Part shown: piece by piece, positions 1-7,297 of the stretch
Layout of the letters: each line of letters starts with the position of its first letter
How positions within the stretch are numbered: the first letter of the stretch is position 1
Source: an uncultured Kangiella sp.
Lineage (GTDB): Bacteria; Pseudomonadota; Gammaproteobacteria; Enterobacterales; DSM-103792
Assembly (NCBI GenBank): GCA_946481205.1
Contig: CAMLNB010000059.1
Location: 1-17,196 of the forward strand
Direction: 5' to 3'
Length of the DNA stretch: 17,196 nt
Translations under genes and position numbers: made by a program
The notes under the pieces: generated by a model
Databases searched by the model: none
Seen by the model: only the letters and a program-made list of their open reading frames with translations
What the model was told of the DNA's origin: nothing

Positions 1-950
1 CGGGTAATGCGACGGAACATCTCGCGGGTGGCGTAGATCAGCGCATCGACAGTCGGCGCTTCGGTGGCGACGTGGCCGGCGCCGCGGACGATCAGCAATT
101 CGCTGTCGGGCCATTTGGCTTGCACAGCCCAGGCGTTGGCGAGCGGGCTGACCATGTCGTAGCGGCCGTGCACGAGAATGCCGGGGATGCCGACCAGTGC
201 CGACATCCGTTCGAGCACTTGATCCGGTTGCAGGAAATAATTGTGCTTGGCGTAGTGGCAAGCGATGCGGGCGACTGATAGCGCGCGGTGAATGTCGTGA
301 TATTGATCGCGCAGGTGATTGTTCTCATACAGCGTGCGGATGCGGGCGGCGTAGGCGCCCCAGTTGCGCGCAGCAGCGAGTCGAGCGATCTCGTCTTCTC
401 CGGTCAGCCGACGGTAATAACCGCTGATGGGATCGCTGCGTTCGGCTTCGGGCAGGTAGCGCAGGAATTGTGCCCAAGCATCGGGAAATATCTGCGCCGC
501 ACCGCCGCCAAAATACCAGTGCCGATCTTGTTCACGGGCGAGGAACACGCCGCGCAATAACAAGCCGAGCACGCGCTCGGGATGTTGTTGCGCGTAGAGC
601 AATGCCAAGGTCGCACCAAACGAGCCACCGAACAGCACCCAGCGATCCACTTGCAGCGCTTCGCGCACTTTTTCCAGATCGTGAATCAGCTTGTCGGTGC
701 TGTTGTGATCGAGGCTGGCGTGCGGTGTCGAGCGGCCGGCGCCGCGTTGGTCAACGAGAATGATGCGGTAGTGACGCGGATCGAAGAAGCGGCGTTGGCT
801 GCCTTGGCAACCGGCACCGGGGCCGCCATGCAGCACCAGCACCGGCAGGCCGGTGGGTTCGCCGCATTGTTCGATGTAGAGCACATGGCCGTCGCCAACC
901 GGCAGGCGGCGTTCATCGTAAGGCCGTATGTCTGGAAACAATTCCAACAT
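1..950 (-). CDS. pip: Proline iminopeptidase (peptidase S33, alpha/beta hydrolase), 3' end cut by window edge
   Basis: This cytoplasmic serine peptidase removes N-terminal proline from peptides. The 316 visible residues show the family landmarks: the oxyanion-hole stretch LHGGPGAG at 40-47, the strand motif LVDQRGAGRS at 65-74, and the nucleophile elbow GGSFGA with Ser110. The acid is Asp265 in GRYDMVSP, and the catalytic histidine is His293 in GAGHVATE. Most relatives have SWG around the serine; here it is SFG. The family is usually about 310-320 residues, so only a few codons and the stop should be missing. The ATG is preceded by GGAG at 7-nt spacing, and the start LELFPDIRPY is typical. 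It lies 181 bp downstream of a small membrane-protein gene on the same strand. The assignment is firm, although other S33 hydrolases of this subfamily cannot be fully excluded. Confidence 0.93.
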   Translation of the reverse strand, partial: MLELFPDIRPYDERRLPVGDGHVLYIEQCGEPTGLPVLVLHGGPGAGCQGSQRRFFDPRHYRIILVDQRGAGRSTPHASLDHNSTDKLIHDLEKVREALQVDRWVLFGGSFGATLALLYAQQHPERVLGLLLRGVFLAREQDRHWYFGGGAAQIFPDAWAQFLRYLPEAERSDPISGYYRRLTGEDEIARLAAARNWGAYAARIRTLYENNHLRDQYHDIHRALSVARIACHYAKHNYFLQPDQVLERMSALVGIPGILVHGRYDMVSPLANAWAVQAKWPDSELLIVRGAGHVATEAPTVDALIYATREMFRRIT

Positions 951-1131
951 CGTCAGGCTCCGACCGGAAAGTGGCCGCAGGCGTTATCCATGCCAGGGTG
1001 CGGTCGCTACCGTAGCGCGCGGCTGTTGCCGGTCTTTGACATCGAGAAGACCTGACAACGGGCTTGGCGCCGCAAGAGCCGGCATTGTCGCACAGTCACT
1101 GCGTCCGGCCGAGTCTGACGAGTCGGTGGGA

Positions 1132-1275
1132 TCAGGTTTGATCCGGATCCTGCTGGCGCGCGCGTCGCCAGATGAACACCGCCAGGCCAATCGGAATCAA
1201 CAGCAGAATGATCAGGCCGATCAGGCTGAACAAGCCAACGTCGGTAGCCAACAGTTCGTGCAACAGGACAGACAT
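1132..1275 (-). CDS. Small single-pass membrane protein, DUF3149-like (47 aa)
   Basis: A 47-residue protein starts at ATG 1275, with a perfect GAGGAG (1284-1289) 8 nt upstream, and ends in TGA. The first 12 residues (MSVLLHELLATD) form a short amphipathic lead. One hydrophobic segment follows at about 13-36 (VGLFSLIGLIILLLIPIGLA and flank), and then a basic and polar tail (WRRARQQDPDQT) that is probably cytoplasmic. Length, the LL..L...D.GL.SL opening and the single membrane helix resemble DUF3149 proteins of proteobacteria, whose function is unknown. The strong ribosome-binding site and coherent topology argue for a real gene despite its size. A 6-bp inverted repeat (GGATCA/TGATCC, 1129-1144) overlaps the stop codon. 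The DUF3149 label rests on pattern memory rather than a search. Confidence 0.72.
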   Translation of the reverse strand: MSVLLHELLATDVGLFSLIGLIILLLIPIGLAVFIWRRARQQDPDQT

Positions 1276-1467
1276 GACAGCCACTCCTCGCGATGGGAAT
1301 GGCGGTCAGTATCGGAACGCTGTGCCGGGCCGGTATTGACCCGGAGCAAAGTGTGGTCTTAATTGCCGCGGCGCGCCAGTGCGCTCGGGGCTGCAGTCGT
1401 ATCGGAAGGCGCTTGCTCGCCTCGCCTGCGTAACGAGGGGCAGCTTGCAAGGCCTGCGTTGCCGCGC

Positions 1468-1785
1468 TCAGGGTTGCGGCGGCGGGTTCTGCTCGACCAC
1501 CGTTTCACCATCCTTGCGGACGATAACCACGCCCTCCGGCAAAGGCTTGTCTTCCAGACCTTTGACCTTGCGCACGGTGCTGTAGGCAACCTGCGCGCAC
1601 TCCGGGCCACCGCCGTCGGCGACACAGAGATCGTATTCCTTGGTCAGCTCCTGCAGCACGGTGGTTTGTTCCGGTGGCGGCACGGCACCGAACAGCATGC
1701 CGATGATATTGACTGGCGTTTTGATGGCTTCCTTGGCGGTGCAGCCGGCAAGGACGAAGGCAATCGACAACAGAATCAGGCGCAT
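1468..1785 (-). CDS. Small lipoprotein of unknown function
   Basis: A predicted lipoprotein with signal MRLILLSIAFVLAGC: a short basic n-region, a hydrophobic core and an LAGC lipobox, with the lipidated Cys at residue 15. From the ATG at 1785 it is 105 residues. The mature part has a PVNIIGMLFG segment, a cysteine pair (YDLCVADGGGPECAQV) that could form a disulfide, and a Pro-rich end (NPPPQP). I chose ATG 1785 because GGGGA stands 5 nt upstream. An in-frame ATG at 1809 would add eight residues (MKAYLGIF) and overlap the preceding stop as ATGA, but it has no visible Shine-Dalgarno. The gene follows the DUF4399 gene directly, so the two are probably cotranscribed. I do not recognise a family. 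Lys and Arg follow the Cys at a distance and no Asp is at +2, so outer-membrane sorting is likely. Confidence 0.8.
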   Translation of the reverse strand: MRLILLSIAFVLAGCTAKEAIKTPVNIIGMLFGAVPPPEQTTVLQELTKEYDLCVADGGGPECAQVAYSTVRKVKGLEDKPLPEGVVIVRKDGETVVEQNPPPQP

Positions 1786-1805
1786 GAATATCCCCAGGTA
1801 AGCCT

Positions 1806-2243
1806 TCATTCAACGATGATGGTGATTTTTTCCGACAGCACCGCCGGCTGGTGCGGGATATGCAGCTTGTCGCCGAGCAGCAATTGCAAGCTGTGTTTGC
1901 CGGGGCTCAGCGTCAATGTGGTCTCGGTTTGGCCGCCACCGAAATGTTTGATCTGCTCGGTGGCCGGCAGCGGCTGATCCAGCGCTGGCAAGGTCGCCAA
2001 ATCGATCAGCAGATGATGATGACCGGTATTGGCCTGATCGATGCCGGCCGGCGCAACGCCCATATTTTTCAGCCCAAACCGGACTGTCACCGGACCTTTG
2101 ATGCGTTCGCCATCTTGCGGCGAAATGAAATACACCGCGGCATTGGCCGGTGCGGCGGTGCGCGGCAGTTCGGCGGCAATACAGGTGGCCTGAACAAGAC
2201 CCGCACTAAGACTGATCAGCAATAAAGCGGTCGCGCATTTCAT
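1806..2243 (-). CDS. Secreted DUF4399 domain protein (145 aa)
   Basis: A secreted or periplasmic protein of unknown function. Residues 1-24 are a signal peptide (MKCATALLLISLSAGLVQAT, then CIAA), with likely cleavage before ELPR. The rest matches what I know of DUF4399: YFISPQDGERIKGPVTVRFGL at about 38-58, the hallmark GMGVAPAG-like stretch (NMGVAPAGID, 60-69) and GHHHLLID (74-81). A C-terminal beta part follows with LSPGKHSLQLLLGD. The open frame extends upstream to 2483, but the true start is ATG 2243, where AAGGAGG (plus-strand bases 2249-2255) sits 5 nt upstream and a proper signal peptide begins. The GHHH cluster could bind metal, which is inference. It is followed immediately by the lipoprotein gene and lies downstream of typA beyond a strong hairpin. 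Confidence 0.88.
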   Translation of the reverse strand: MKCATALLLISLSAGLVQATCIAAELPRTAAPANAAVYFISPQDGERIKGPVTVRFGLKNMGVAPAGIDQANTGHHHLLIDLATLPALDQPLPATEQIKHFGGGQTETTLTLSPGKHSLQLLLGDKLHIPHQPAVLSEKITIIVE

Positions 2244-2406
2244 GCCAGCCTCCTTGTTGTTGTTGAGTCGACAGCGAATCGACAGGGCGTTCACTGCGAT
2301 GGCGCTACTCTGCCAAGCAAAGCCGCCAGCGCAAGTGTGCTCCGACTCGGCCGGTCCGTGCCGGTTCCCGTTGTTGCCAAATTGTCGGCCGCTTTGTTGC
2401 CAATAG

Positions 2407-2444
2407 CAAACCGCCGCCGGACCTTGCGGTGCGGCGGCGGTTTG
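2407..2444 (-). terminator. Strong hairpin downstream of typA, probable terminator
   Basis: A perfect 12-bp inverted repeat (CAAACCGCCGCC at 2407-2418, GGCGGCGGTTTG at 2433-2444). The 14-nt loop itself holds a small ACC/GGT stem. It lies 39 bp past the typA stop. On the minus strand the stem ends in TTTG followed by CTATT, a modest U-tract. On the plus strand the tail is better (TTTGTTTT), but no plus-strand gene ends here. Termination of typA is the simplest reading. Confidence 0.7.
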
Positions 2445-2482
2445 TTTTGAGCCGGAGCGACGATGGCGTGATCGTTCTGCCA

Positions 2483-4303
2483 TCAGTCCTTGGCGGCGCG
2501 GTCAGCGCGCTTGCGCTCGTGCTCCTGCAAGAACTTCTTGCGGATACGGATCGCTTTCGGCGTCACTTCAACCAGCTCGTCGTCCTGGATGAATTCCAGC
2601 GCCTGCTCCAGCGAGTACTTGATCGGCGGGGTCAGGATCAGTTTTTCATCGGCGCCGGCCGAACGGATGTTGGTCAGCTGCTTGCCTTTCTGGACGTTGA
2701 CGACCAGATCGGAATCGCGCGAGTGAATGCCGACAATCATGCCTTCATACACTTCGGTGCCGTGCTCGACGAACAAGCGACCGCGCTCCTGCAGGTTGAA
2801 CAACGAATACGCCACCGCCTTGCCCATCTCGTTGGCGATCATCACGCCGTTGACGCGTGCTGCGATGCTGCCGGCCGCAGCCGGGCCGTAGTGGCTGAAC
2901 GAATGGTAAATCAGGCCGGTGCCGCGAGTAGCGGTCATGAATTCGGTCTGGAAGCCGATCAGACCACGGGCCGGGATCACGTAATCCAGACGAACGCGAC
3001 CTTTGCCATCCGGCACCATGTTTTCCATCATGCCGGAGCGCTCGCCGAGCTTCTCCATGACGGTGCCCTGGTGCTCTTCTTCGACGTCGACGGTCAGCGT
3101 TTCATAGGGTTCGTGGCGGACGCCATCGACCATTTTGAAAATGACTTCCGGACGTGACACGCCGAGTTCATAACCTTCGCGGCGCATGGTTTCGATCAAA
3201 ATGCCGAGGTGCAATTCACCACGACCGGAGACGCGGAACTTGTCCGGATCATCGGTTTCTTCAACGCGCAGTGCAACGTTGTGCACCAGCTCGCGTTGCA
3301 GGCGATCACCGATCTGACGCGAGGTGACGAACTTGCCATCGCGACCGGCGAACGGCGAGTTGTTGACCTGGAAGGTCATGGTCACGGTCGGCTCGTCAAC
3401 GGCCAGCGGCGGCAGCGCTTCAACGGTGTCTTGCGCGCAAATGGTGTCGGAGATTTGCGGGGTTTCGATACCGGTGATCGCGATGATGTCGCCGGCAGTC
3501 GCTTCTTCGACTTCGGTACGCTCAAGGCCCATGTAGCCGAGCACCTGACCGATTTTCGCGTTGTAGGTTTTGCCTTCACGGCTCACCACAGTGACCTGCT
3601 GGTTACGCTTGATAGTGCCGCGAGTGACGCGGCCGATGGCGATGGCGCCGACATACGACGAATAATCCAGCTGCGACACCTGCATCTGCAGCGGGCCATC
3701 GATGTTGACTTTCGGCGGAGCGACATGGCGAGTAATGGCATCGAACAGCGGGCTCATGTCGCCGTCGCGCACTTCCGCTTCGAGGCCGGCGTAACCGCCG
3801 AGCGCCGAGCAGTACACCACTGGGAAATCGAGTTGTTCGTCATTCGCGCCCAAGCGGTCGAACAGATCGAACACCTGATCAATGACCCAGTGCGGACGTG
3901 CACCCGGACGGTCAACCTTGTTGACGACCACAATCGGCTTCAAGCCATGCTTGAACGCTTTCTGGGTGACGAAACGGGTTTGCGGCATCGGGCCGTCGAC
4001 GGCATCGACCACCAGCAGCACGGAGTCGACCATCGACAGGATGCGCTCCACTTCGCCGCCGAAATCGGCGTGCCCGGGGGTATCGACGATGTTGATGCGG
4101 AAGTCTTTCCAGCGAATCGCGGTGTTCTTGGCCAGAATGGTAATGCCGCGTTCTTTTTCCAGCGGGTTCGAGTCCATGACGCGCTCGGTCGGCGCAGCGC
4201 GGTCGCCCAAGGTGCCGGACTGTTGCAGCAGTTTGTCGACCAAAGTGGTTTTGCCATGATCGACGTGGGCGATGATGGCGATATTGCGAAGCTTCTCAAG
4301 CAC
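2483..4303 (-). CDS. typA: Ribosome-associated GTPase TypA/BipA
   Basis: A translational GTPase (606 aa, normal family length) that binds the 70S ribosome and helps 50S assembly and growth under stress and cold. The G domain shows G1 AHVDHGKTT (12-20), G2 around the conserved RGIT (52-55), G3 DTPGH (74-78), G4 NKVD (128-131) and G5 SAL (166-168). EF-G-like domains follow, including the [21 protein letters not shown] region and the BipA-specific C-terminal domain, ending in a basic, charged tail ([14 protein letters not shown]). The start is GTG at 4303, giving [19 protein letters not shown] in line with the family; only a weak GAG lies about 8 nt upstream. It is divergent from a GDT1-family transporter gene. 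A candidate promoter lies about 75 bp upstream. Confidence 0.97.
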   Translation of the reverse strand: MLEKLRNIAIIAHVDHGKTTLVDKLLQQSGTLGDRAAPTERVMDSNPLEKERGITILAKNTAIRWKDFRINIVDTPGHADFGGEVERILSMVDSVLLVVDAVDGPMPQTRFVTQKAFKHGLKPIVVVNKVDRPGARPHWVIDQVFDLFDRLGANDEQLDFPVVYCSALGGYAGLEAEVRDGDMSPLFDAITRHVAPPKVNIDGPLQMQVSQLDYSSYVGAIAIGRVTRGTIKRNQQVTVVSREGKTYNAKIGQVLGYMGLERTEVEEATAGDIIAITGIETPQISDTICAQDTVEALPPLAVDEPTVTMTFQVNNSPFAGRDGKFVTSRQIGDRLQRELVHNVALRVEETDDPDKFRVSGRGELHLGILIETMRREGYELGVSRPEVIFKMVDGVRHEPYETLTVDVEEEHQGTVMEKLGERSGMMENMVPDGKGRVRLDYVIPARGLIGFQTEFMTATRGTGLIYHSFSHYGPAAAGSIAARVNGVMIANEMGKAVAYSLFNLQERGRLFVEHGTEVYEGMIVGIHSRDSDLVVNVQKGKQLTNIRSAGADEKLILTPPIKYSLEQALEFIQDDELVEVTPKAIRIRKKFLQEHERKRADRAAKD

Positions 4304-4379
4304 GGTAAGGACTCAAAACAGGGCTGGCCCGGGTGGCGGGATTGCCATCCAGGCACTGGACCAGAAAAAAAGGGGCTGT

Positions 4380-4408
4380 ATTCTAGCGTGCCCGACCGCT
4401 GGTCACTA
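4380..4408 (-). promoter_or_regulatory. Candidate sigma-70 promoter for typA
   Basis: On the minus strand a good -10 hexamer TAGAAT (plus bases 4380-4385) lies 17 bp from a poor -35 TAGTGA (4403-4408). It would give a leader of about 70 nt ending at the GTG start of typA. The overlapping plus-strand sequence TATTCT (4378-4383) could serve as a weak -10 for the divergent transporter gene. The evidence is one good hexamer and position only. Confidence 0.4.
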
Positions 4409-4435
4409 TCTGTTCAAGAAAAGAAAAAGCCGTTC

Positions 4436-5017
4436 ATGGACTTCCTTTCCGCCCTTTTCAGTGCCTTTGCCCTGGTTTTCCTCGCCGAACTGGGTGACAA
4501 GACCCAAATTGCCTGCATGACACTGGCCACCCGCTACCCCGCCCGCAAGGTCCTGCTCGGCGTTTCGCTGGCCTTTGTCGTGCTCAGCATCATTGCGGTG
4601 ACGATCGGCAAGCTGCTGACCCAGCTGGTGCCCTCGTACCTGCTGTCATTGGTCGTCGCCGGGCTGTTTTTCTGGTTTGCCTGGCAGTCGTTGCAGGCCG
4701 AGCAAGATGACGAGGAAGCAGCCGGCAATGGCCAGAAGGGCGCCGTGATGGCGGCGTTCAGCATGATTTTCTTTGCCGAACTCGGCGACAAGACCCAGCT
4801 GGCGACAGCCGGTTTGGCGACCGAACTGGCAGTAGTGGCTGTTGCCATTGGCGCCTGTCTGGCGCTGATCAGCAGCGCGGCGTTGGCGATTTGGCTCGGC
4901 AAGGCGATGCGCAGCAAGCTGTCACCGACGCTGATCGCCCGCGGTGCTGCCGTCCTGTTTGCGCTGTTTGGTGTGTTCGCGTTGTGGCGAGCGGCGACGG
5001 CGTGGTTGCAGTTATAG
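4436..5017 (+). CDS. GDT1/UPF0016 (TMEM165) family cation transporter, probable Mn2+ exporter
   Basis: An inner-membrane protein of 193 residues with two repeats of three helices. Each repeat carries the signature E-x-G-D-K-T: E18-T23 in repeat 1 (LAELGDKTQIA) and E115-T120 in repeat 2 (FAELGDKTQLA). These acidic residues form the ion path. Characterised bacterial members (MneA/MntX type) export Mn2+, and eukaryotic GDT1/TMEM165 move Mn2+, Ca2+ and H+. The acidic linker QAEQDDEEAAGNGQ (87-100) between the halves is typical. The start ATG 4436 yields MDFLSALFSAFALVFLAELG; the upstream AAGAAAAAG is only a loose ribosome-binding site. The frame stays open far upstream, opposite typA, but that part is antisense noise. 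I looked for a yybP-ykoY Mn riboswitch in 4304-4435 and saw no convincing match. It converges on a diguanylate cyclase gene 18 bp away. Confidence 0.92.
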   Translation: MDFLSALFSAFALVFLAELGDKTQIACMTLATRYPARKVLLGVSLAFVVLSIIAVTIGKLLTQLVPSYLLSLVVAGLFFWFAWQSLQAEQDDEEAAGNGQKGAVMAAFSMIFFAELGDKTQLATAGLATELAVVAVAIGACLALISSAALAIWLGKAMRSKLSPTLIARGAAVLFALFGVFALWRAATAWLQL

Positions 5018-5035
5018 GACGTATGTTGAAGCGCG

Positions 5036-6160
5036 TTAGCGCGATTGCTGTTTCGCGGCCTGTTCAAGGTAAGGTTCGTCGCCAGCAACGATCACCCGGT
5101 TACGGCCACTGCGTTTGGCTTGGTACAGCGCCTGATCGGCATCCTGCAATAAATCTTTCACGCCCATGCGGCCTTCGAGGCTGATGCTCAGGCCGATGCT
5201 GACCGTGATCGCAACCGGCCCTTGCGCGGTTTGCACCGGCACTTCGGCCAGCGTTTGCCGAAACCGATCGGCAACGGCGATGGCGCCCTCGCGGTGAATG
5301 CCGGTCAGCAGTGCACAGAATTCTTCACCGCCGAGGCGGGCGCTGGCATCGCTGGCACGCAAATGGTTTTTCAGCCGGCGCGCCATTTCCTGCAACACGA
5401 TATCGCCAATATCGTGGCCATGGCGGTCATTAATCTGTTTGAAATGATCGATATCGATCACCATCAGCGCAATGGGGTTGCGATCGAGTGCGGCGCGACG
5501 TAACTGCCAGTCAGCGTGATCCAGAAAACCGCGGCGGTTCAGCAGGCCGGTGAGCGGATCTGTCATTGCTGCCTGATGCCAGTTCAGGCTTTCTTGCTCC
5601 AGTTCATCGCGGACGCTGACCACAAAACTGCCGATGCGATTCAGTACCATATCAATCAAGGCGCAGTTGGCCGCATGTGCCAACAGAATCACCAAGGTTT
5701 CGCCCACTTGTTGTCGCAATGGCAAGCGCAGAAAGCCCGAGTGCGTAATGCTGCCGTTATATTCCCCGGCTGCCAGCAGCAAAAACATCAGCCCAGCAAA
5801 ACCGGCATAGATCCAGAACTCACGTCGGTCGGTGACCAGTCCGGCCAACACCATAATCGGTGCCATAAACAGGATGACCGAGTCATCGTTTCCTTCGCCC
5901 AGTATCGCCAGCACACCGATCAGCACCAGCATGACACCGAGCAACAGTGACCGGGCCAGTTTCAGCTTGCCGCGTCGGCGCAACCATTCGCCCAAGGTGA
6001 TGATTGCGAATCCGATCAGCAGCGCGAGCACGGTTCTGGTGCTGAACAAGAAAACCGCGGTCAGCAAACCGATGGCCAGCAGAATCAAGCAGAGCTGAAA
6101 CACCTGCTGTAGCAATTGATCGCGGTGGTGGGGGTCGAGGCGTAGCCGTTTTTCGGTCAT
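5036..6160 (-). CDS. Membrane-bound diguanylate cyclase (GGDEF)
   Basis: This enzyme makes cyclic di-GMP from two GTP. The first ~180 of 374 residues form about six hydrophobic segments, with no sensor family that I recognise. A short linker then leads to the GGDEF domain (about 197-355). The metal-site stretch is VIDIDHFKQIND (Asp236), the active loop is GGEEF (277-281), and the inhibitory site RASD (268-271) is placed correctly five residues before it, so product feedback should be intact. The domain opens with the typical MTDPLTGLLNRRGF. ATG 6160 is the likely start, although only weak ribosome-binding sequence precedes it. Two further cyclases with different membrane halves lie at 11301-13728. 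The ligand sensed by the membrane part is unknown. Confidence 0.93.
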   Translation of the reverse strand: MTEKRLRLDPHHRDQLLQQVFQLCLILLAIGLLTAVFLFSTRTVLALLIGFAIITLGEWLRRRGKLKLARSLLLGVMLVLIGVLAILGEGNDDSVILFMAPIMVLAGLVTDRREFWIYAGFAGLMFLLLAAGEYNGSITHSGFLRLPLRQQVGETLVILLAHAANCALIDMVLNRIGSFVVSVRDELEQESLNWHQAAMTDPLTGLLNRRGFLDHADWQLRRAALDRNPIALMVIDIDHFKQINDRHGHDIGDIVLQEMARRLKNHLRASDASARLGGEEFCALLTGIHREGAIAVADRFRQTLAEVPVQTAQGPVAITVSIGLSISLEGRMGVKDLLQDADQALYQAKRSGRNRVIVAGDEPYLEQAAKQQSR

Positions 6161-6249
6161 GGCCAGCGGGCGCGCAAGCGGACGTTACGCAAGCGTAGCG
6201 CAGCAATGGCGCTGGCGCCCGGTTTGCCGGCGTGAAAGGGGTTTATCAA

Positions 6250-6286
6250 GCAGCAACACCTCGCCGCAGTGACGAGGCGTTGCTGC
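6250..6286 (-). terminator. Long hairpin downstream of cydB, possible terminator or 3' stabiliser
   Basis: An inverted repeat: GCAGCAAC (6250-6257) pairs with GTTGCTGC (6279-6286), and after one A/C mismatch CCTCG (6259-6263) pairs with CGAGG (6273-6277), leaving a 9-nt loop. It begins 30 bp past the cydB stop. No proper U-tract follows on either strand, so the role is uncertain. It shares the 11-mer GCAGCAACGCC with the hairpin at 13892-13925. Confidence 0.45.
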
Positions 6287-6316
6287 AGTGCATCTGCGCG
6301 GGCCGGCGGCCGTCAC

Positions 6317-7294
6317 TTAACCGTGATAGGCCGCTTCAATCGGGCCGCGAAAGACCCGATAACTCCAGTAGGTATAACCGAGGATCATCGGCAGCAGCAG
6401 CAAGACGCCAATCAGCATGAAGCGCAACGAGCCCGGTGCCGCTGCGGCCTGCCAGAGATCGAGCCGACCCGGCACCAGCCACGGAAACAGCGAGATCAGC
6501 AGGCCGACAAAACCCAGACAGAACACGGCAACCGTGGCAAAGAACGGGGTCTTGCGCTGGCCATGGCGCAGGCCGCGATCAATGCGCCAGAGCAACCAGC
6601 CGGTCGCCAGTGGAATCGGCAGCAGCGCAAACATCAGCGGCAGGCTGAACCAGCGCGCGGCGATCTCGGCATGCAGCAGCGGTGTCCACAGGCTAATCAG
6701 ACAGAGAAACAGCGCCATGCCGATCAAGGTGCGTCGACCGGCTTTGGCGGCCCATTGGCGCAGTGGCGAATCACCGCGCCAATGCAACCAGGTCAGGCCA
6801 AGCAGACCGTAACCTGCCATCAGCCCGAATGCGCAGAACAGACTGAAAATGCTGACGCGGATGCTGCCGTCAGTCGGCAAGTTGCCATCGATTACCGCCG
6901 CCAACATCAGTCCTTGCGCGAACGCGGCCAACGCTGAACCGCTGGCGAAGGCGATATCCCAGGCTTGCCGACCGCGTTGGGTCTTGAACCGGAATTCAAA
7001 CGCGACGCCGCGAAAAATCAAACCGAGCAGCATCAGCATGACCGGCACATACAGCGCCGGCAACAGCGTGGCAAACGCCAGCGGAAACGCCGCCAGCAGC
7101 AGCACCCCACCGAGCACCAGCCAGGTTTCGTTGCCATCCCAGACCGGTGCGATCGAGTGAATCATTTGATCGCGCAAACCGGCATCGCGCTGCCACGGCA
7201 GCATGATGCCGATGCCGAGATCAAAACCGTCCATCACCGTGTACATCAACACGGCAAAACCCAGCAGCAAATACGCAATCAGTGGCCAATCCAT
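6317..7294 (-). CDS. cydB: Cytochrome bd-type quinol oxidase subunit II (CydB/CioB)
   Basis: Subunit II of the cytochrome bd oxidase, an inner-membrane protein that forms the heterodimer with CydA and passes electrons from quinol to O2. Its 325 residues are mostly hydrophobic, with about eight to nine helices. The N-terminus MDWPLIAYLLLGFAVLMYTV followed by MDGFDLGIGIMLPW is the CydB hallmark. IAPVWDGNETWLVLGGVLLLAAFPLAF (from about 48) is also highly conserved. The length fits the shorter cyanide-insensitive (CioB) group better than E. coli CydB (379 aa). Its ATG lies three bases after the cydA TGA, and its ribosome-binding site GAGGG is built from the last cydA codons, so translation is probably coupled. 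I see no cydX-like small ORF downstream. Confidence 0.96.
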   Translation of the reverse strand: MDWPLIAYLLLGFAVLMYTVMDGFDLGIGIMLPWQRDAGLRDQMIHSIAPVWDGNETWLVLGGVLLLAAFPLAFATLLPALYVPVMLMLLGLIFRGVAFEFRFKTQRGRQAWDIAFASGSALAAFAQGLMLAAVIDGNLPTDGSIRVSIFSLFCAFGLMAGYGLLGLTWLHWRGDSPLRQWAAKAGRRTLIGMALFLCLISLWTPLLHAEIAARWFSLPLMFALLPIPLATGWLLWRIDRGLRHGQRKTPFFATVAVFCLGFVGLLISLFPWLVPGRLDLWQAAAAPGSLRFMLIGVLLLLPMILGYTYWSYRVFRGPIEAAYHG

Positions 7295-7297
7295 GAT

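Noticed and set aside
1031..1052. GGTCTT/AAGACC inverted repeat upstream of the iminopeptidase gene
   Set aside because: Only a 6-bp stem with a 10-nt loop and no T-run; likely to occur by chance.
2244..2483. Upstream extension of the DUF4399 frame to 2483 (225 codons)
   Set aside because: It would read through the typA hairpin and put the signal peptide in the middle of the protein. AAGGAGG and the signal peptide support ATG 2243.
3209..4435. Long plus-strand open frame opposite typA that runs in frame into the GDT1-family gene (602 codons in total)
   Set aside because: The first 409 codons are antisense to the clearly conserved typA and read as compositional noise. The real protein begins at ATG 4436, where the family N-terminus starts.
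4304..4435. Possible yybP-ykoY manganese riboswitch before the GDT1-family gene
   Set aside because: The AAAAAGGGGC stretch is superficially similar, but the other conserved loop elements are absent.
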